A stretch of 64,000 bases of DNA from Acidiphilium sp. PA (GTDB taxonomy: Bacteria > Pseudomonadota > Alphaproteobacteria > Acetobacterales > Acetobacteraceae), in NCBI RefSeq assembly GCF_026191915.1, contig NZ_JAIMBY010000016.1, positions 18,150 to 82,149 on the forward strand, written 5' to 3'. Below the pieces are notes generated by a model that had not been told where the DNA came from, made no database searches, and saw only the letters and a program-made list of their open reading frames with translations. Shown here one piece after another: positions 61,641 through 64,000 of the stretch (the first letter of the stretch is position 1; every line of letters begins with the position of its first letter). The translations under genes and the position numbers were made by a program.

Positions 61641-62054
61641 TCAGTGAAATTTGAGAAGCAGGCCGATGATGGCGAGGCCAAGCGTTCCGAAGCCCAGGAT
61701 GCTGCCAACAGTCCATCGGAGGTTGGAATTCAACCCCGTTTGCAATTCAGTCCGAACGGACTGGACTTCTGTATGCAGTTCGGTCCGAACTGATTGAACT
61801 TCGACGCGAAGGTCGGAGATCGACTTGTCAGTCGCATCGAACTTGGTGGCAATGGCTTTATCGGACGCATCGAACTTGGTAGCGATCGCGCGAAATCCTT
61901 CGCGCATTTCCGTGGCCAAGTCGCGAACCATAGCCTTGACCTCGCGGATCTCGTATTTCAGTTCCGCGGTCGAGTGCTCGAGGATGGCAACCCGGGTTTC
62001 CATTTCATGAGGGTAGTCTGGGGGGCTTTGTTTTTCAACAGGTGAATCAGGCAT
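61641..62054 (-). CDS. Coiled-coil protein with C-terminal membrane anchor
   Basis: 137 residues from the ATG with AGGAG five bases before it. The middle has two tandem 11-residue repeats (AIATKFDASDK, AIATKFDATDK) within a longer heptad region, and a later duplication of EVQSVRTEL. One transmembrane helix (about residues 115-133) ends the protein. The architecture resembles DUF1640/Bdr-like membrane-anchored coiled coils. Role unknown. Confidence 0.65.
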   Translation of the reverse strand: MPDSPVEKQSPPDYPHEMETRVAILEHSTAELKYEIREVKAMVRDLATEMREGFRAIATKFDASDKAIATKFDATDKSISDLRVEVQSVRTELHTEVQSVRTELQTGLNSNLRWTVGSILGFGTLGLAIIGLLLKFH

Positions 62055-62094
62055 GGTCTCTCCTATCACATCGGAGGGTGCGGATGAAGGCACT

Positions 62095-62310
62095 TCAGAT
62101 ATCGAGAGACATCTGAAGCGCCGATGGTACGGCCATCATACCGCCGCTGCCGAACTCGTAACGGCAGCGTTCAGCGAGAGTTTCGAGCGCCTGGTCGGTC
62201 AGGGCATGCAGACCGAGTTCAGCGAGGATGTCGCAAGCGATATTGAACCCCTCATCCTTGTTGCGGGCACAGATCGCCTCGATATCTTCGATCAGCTGGT
62301 GGCGGGGCAT
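62095..62310 (-). CDS. Small plasmid protein
   Basis: 71 residues; start with GGAGGAG eight bases upstream. Mostly helical, with IACDILAELGLHALTDQALE. It overlaps the end of the previous gene by 19 bases. Unknown function. Confidence 0.55.
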   Translation of the reverse strand: MPRHQLIEDIEAICARNKDEGFNIACDILAELGLHALTDQALETLAERCRYEFGSGGMMAVPSALQMSLDI

Positions 62311-62609
62311 CGCTCGAGCTCCTCCATTTTCATGTAGGTTTCCTGTCCCAATTCGTGCCTCTTCTGTGCCGCGTCGTAGCCATTGGGCTTCCGGCAGCCT
62401 TTGGCGATCGAGACCGAGATGTAGAAGGATTCATCGGGGTGGGTTTGGTGAACCGATTTTCCGAAATCGGCCACCGCGCTTTTTATGTCGTTGACGGTGC
62501 CGACCACCTCGATCGTCTTGCGATCAAGGGATTTTCCCATCAGCGCGAGGGTCATGCCGAAGGGGGTCTTACGGCCTGGGATGGTCGAGAGGGTAATGGT
62601 GCAGGGCAT
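62292..62609 (-). CDS. Small plasmid protein
   Basis: 105 residues from an ATG with AAAGGA upstream. It has a basic C-terminal motif, KGCRKPNGYD, and a beta-rich first half. No family assigned. Member of the ssb copy B gene series. Confidence 0.55.
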   Translation of the reverse strand: MPCTITLSTIPGRKTPFGMTLALMGKSLDRKTIEVVGTVNDIKSAVADFGKSVHQTHPDESFYISVSIAKGCRKPNGYDAAQKRHELGQETYMKMEELERCPATS

Positions 62610-62660
62610 CGGTTAGTTCCTTTCAGGGGTTACCGCCGGGCATCACCCGGCCGGGGAGAA

Positions 62661-62912
62661 TCAGTCGGCGTCGGCAGTGGAGCGCCCGGAGGTGGTGAAG
62701 CCGTAGGCGAACGCGAAATCTGCGCTGTTCTCGATCAGGCGGGCGCCGATCATGGCGGTGGTGCAGAACCGACGCAGATCGCCGGCGGTGATGCGCTGTT
62801 CGCCCCACGACATGATGACGTGATGGTCGGGGTAGCGGTTGACGTTCAGCAGATTGGCGAGATGCCGTATTTCGGCTTCGGTCACGAAACCTGGTGCGAT
62901 GGCGTGAGCCAT
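62661..62912 (-). CDS. Small plasmid protein
   Basis: 83 residues from the ATG at 62912 with AGGAGA five bases upstream; the longer frame starts in Arg/Ser-rich chance sequence. It is helical, with FVTEAEIRHLANLLNVNRYP. It follows ssb copy B after about 100 bases. Unknown function. Confidence 0.55.
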   Translation of the reverse strand: MAHAIAPGFVTEAEIRHLANLLNVNRYPDHHVIMSWGEQRITAGDLRRFCTTAMIGARLIENSADFAFAYGFTTSGRSTADAD

Positions 62913-63010
62913 GGGTGTCTCCTGTCGAGGTCGGGGGAAGAGAGGGGAACGCACGGGCGATCGGCGTGTGGCCGATCGCCCGCTCTGCATGGGTCAGTGG
63001 ACGGATGAGC

Positions 63011-63484
63011 CTAAAACGGGATCTCGTCGTCGAGATCGGCACCCGCACCCGGTGTGAAGCCACCTGTGGCTCCGGCGGTCTCGCGCTGACGGGGTGCTGC
63101 GGCGCGCTCGCTGCCCTGTTGGCCAGCGCGGTCCGGTGAGCCAAGCAGGATCAGCTGACTGTCGTAGCCGCTCAGGACGATTTCGGTCGTGTAGCGTTCG
63201 TTCTCGTTCTGATCGACCCATTTCCGGGTTCGCAGCGTGCCTTCCACCAGCACCTTGTCACCCTTCGCGCAGTATTTCTCGATCACCCCGATCAGGCCCT
63301 CGTTCCACACCACGATCCGGTGCCATTCGGTGCGTTCCTGCCGGTCGCCGCTGTGCTTGTCGGTCCAGCTTTCGCTCGTCGCCAGCGACATCGAGGCGAC
63401 TTTCCCGCCCGACTGGGTGATGCGGATTTCGGGGTCTTGACCGAGGTTTCCGATCAGGGTGACGCGATTCATTGATCCCGCCAT
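63011..63484 (-). CDS. ssb: Single-stranded DNA-binding protein, copy B
   Basis: 157 residues, nearly identical to copy A through the OB-fold. The acidic tip DDEIPF is at the very C-terminus, the functional form. Substitutions are mostly conservative (for example D-to-T in the strand after NLGQ, and NENE for AGAE near the tail). It is the first gene of the 61-63.5 kb series. Having two ssb genes so close suggests duplication of a plasmid segment, not two independent imports. Confidence 0.92.
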   Translation of the reverse strand: MAGSMNRVTLIGNLGQDPEIRITQSGGKVASMSLATSESWTDKHSGDRQERTEWHRIVVWNEGLIGVIEKYCAKGDKVLVEGTLRTRKWVDQNENERYTTEIVLSGYDSQLILLGSPDRAGQQGSERAAAPRQRETAGATGGFTPGAGADLDDEIPF

Positions 63485-63491
63485 ATTCAGT

Positions 63492-63689
63492 CTCCTGTTT
63501 TCATTTCATCACTCAGGAGGCGGCTGGCCCTTGCCAGCGATGTCCCTCGTGTGCGGTCCAGGAGAACCGGGCCGGGCGGACGGTCAGGGCAGAGGGCGCT
63601 CTATCGCGCCCGAACCGCTTGCGGCGCGAGCTTGCAAAGCGGCCTTGACCGGCTGACCGGTCCCGGTTCAGACTGCACAAACACGAGGG
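63492..63689 (-). ncRNA. Structured leader of ssb copy B
   Basis: The fold is the same as in copy A: closing stem 63671-63689 with 63544-63558, inner hairpins, and CTCCTG (63514-63519) opposite the ribosome site CAGGAG (63492-63497). The internal CCGCTC/GAGCGG helix of copy A is CCGCTT/AAGCGG here, a compensatory pair change, and the loop it closes is 5 bases shorter. One closing-stem pair is a mismatch (A opposite C). Confidence 0.6.
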
Positions 63690-63730
63690 CGCGCATGGCA
63701 AGGACAGTTGACGACCGCGCCAAAGGCGCA

Positions 63731-63780
63731 GTTCGTTGGTTTTAACGTTCGTTTGATATTTTTGATTGTTACGGTTCGTT
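63731..63780. repeat. Three GTTCGTT direct repeats
   Basis: GTTCGTT is found at 63731-63737, 63747-63753 and 63774-63780 in an AT-rich stretch upstream of ssb copy B. The number and placement suit binding sites for a regulator or a replication initiator. Confidence 0.4.
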
Positions 63781-63801
63781 CGAGTGTAATTTGGTGAGAG
63801 G

Positions 63802-63909
63802 ATGATATCTCAGCGCGATCTGCAGGTGCTGGCAGGGGTGGCGGATTATTTTCTGCTGGTTGGTGATTATCTTCGGGGTGCGACCACCGAGGTAACGCAC
63901 GAAGCGTAA
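63802..63909 (+). CDS. Very short ORF, possibly a truncated gene start
   Basis: 35 codons from the ATG at 63802, including QRDLQVLAGVADYFLLVGDY, then a stop. The sequence looks like the first helix of a helix-turn-helix protein (a replication or relaxation initiator would start this way), but it ends too early. The ribosome site (GAGAGG) is too close to be ideal. It could be a broken gene. Confidence 0.25.
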   Translation: MISQRDLQVLAGVADYFLLVGDYLRGATTEVTHEA

Positions 63910-64000
63910 AAAGTGCCGAAGGTCGATTTTGCAGGTGTCGAAACTATACTTCATCTTAATGATTGAATGCCATACTCCGTTCCGGCTTCGGCCCACATAT

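Larger units (their letters stand above)
63011..63730. repeat. ssb: Direct repeat, right copy (ssb plus leader)
   Basis: This is the partner of 54244-54972. Here the similarity runs on into an apparently native upstream region with GTTCGTT repeats. In the left copy that region is replaced by the SOUL fragment. The right copy is therefore the more complete one. Confidence 0.85.

Overview
The window is GC-rich DNA with alphaproteobacterial-style genes. It carries conjugation, plasmid-maintenance and cargo genes but no ribosomal or other core housekeeping genes. It reads as part of a large conjugative plasmid or integrative conjugative element. An acidophilic, possibly autotrophic alphaproteobacterium (Acetobacteraceae-like) would fit the Dot/Icm-type transfer genes and the DabAB bicarbonate-uptake cargo, but I cannot identify the host from sequence alone.

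Layout. 1-12.5 kb is a co-directional, tightly overlapping transfer operon: a lytic transglycosylase, a DotM/IcmP-like subunit, a small membrane protein, a DotL/IcmO-like coupling ATPase, a phospholipase-D-type nuclease, a traK/traL/traM-like set, two secreted cell-wall proteins and a UvrD-type helicase. 12.5-17 kb is a scar-rich segment: a DUF1778/GNAT toxin-antitoxin pair, a truncated IS256-type transposase, a LysR tail, an IS66 remnant fused into a broken ardC, and a DUF433/PIN toxin-antitoxin pair. 17.2-36.8 kb is a complete DNA phosphorothioation defence locus. The putative restriction genes sspF-sspG-sspH lie on the + strand and converge on the modification operon sspA-sspB-sspC-sspD on the - strand. 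Upstream of sspA, in the same direction, lies a tightly overlapping pair: a protein with two GHKL ATPase domains, one of them histidine-kinase-like, and a divergent receiver-domain protein. The locus ends at a 3' fragment of a tRNA-Gly(GCC) gene with its terminator (37.3-37.4 kb), the typical trace of tRNA-targeted integration.

37.4-54.9 kb returns to mobile-element backbone. It holds a MOBF relaxase-helicase, a protein with two Bro-N domains, and many small plasmid genes: DUF4326, SRAP, DUF3991/Toprim, ProQ/FinO, a possible Mom-like DNA modifier and ssb. A creatininase-family enzyme is embedded among them. 55-61 kb is metabolic cargo (dabA, dabB and a divergent lysR), bordered on the left by a 5'-truncated SOUL haem-protein gene and a truncated cysD. 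61-64 kb is backbone again and contains a second ssb whose gene and leader repeat the first copy almost exactly.

Two points stand out. First, an Ssp phosphorothioation system is linked to an unfamiliar two-component-like ATPase/receiver pair with repeated TAGTGCACC sites upstream. Second, backbone operons recurrently have long GC-rich leaders that fold into closed multi-hairpin structures. Between duplicated copies the base pairing is kept by compensatory substitutions, which supports selected RNA (or DNA) structure, and the two ssb leaders also have a hairpin that covers the ribosome binding site.
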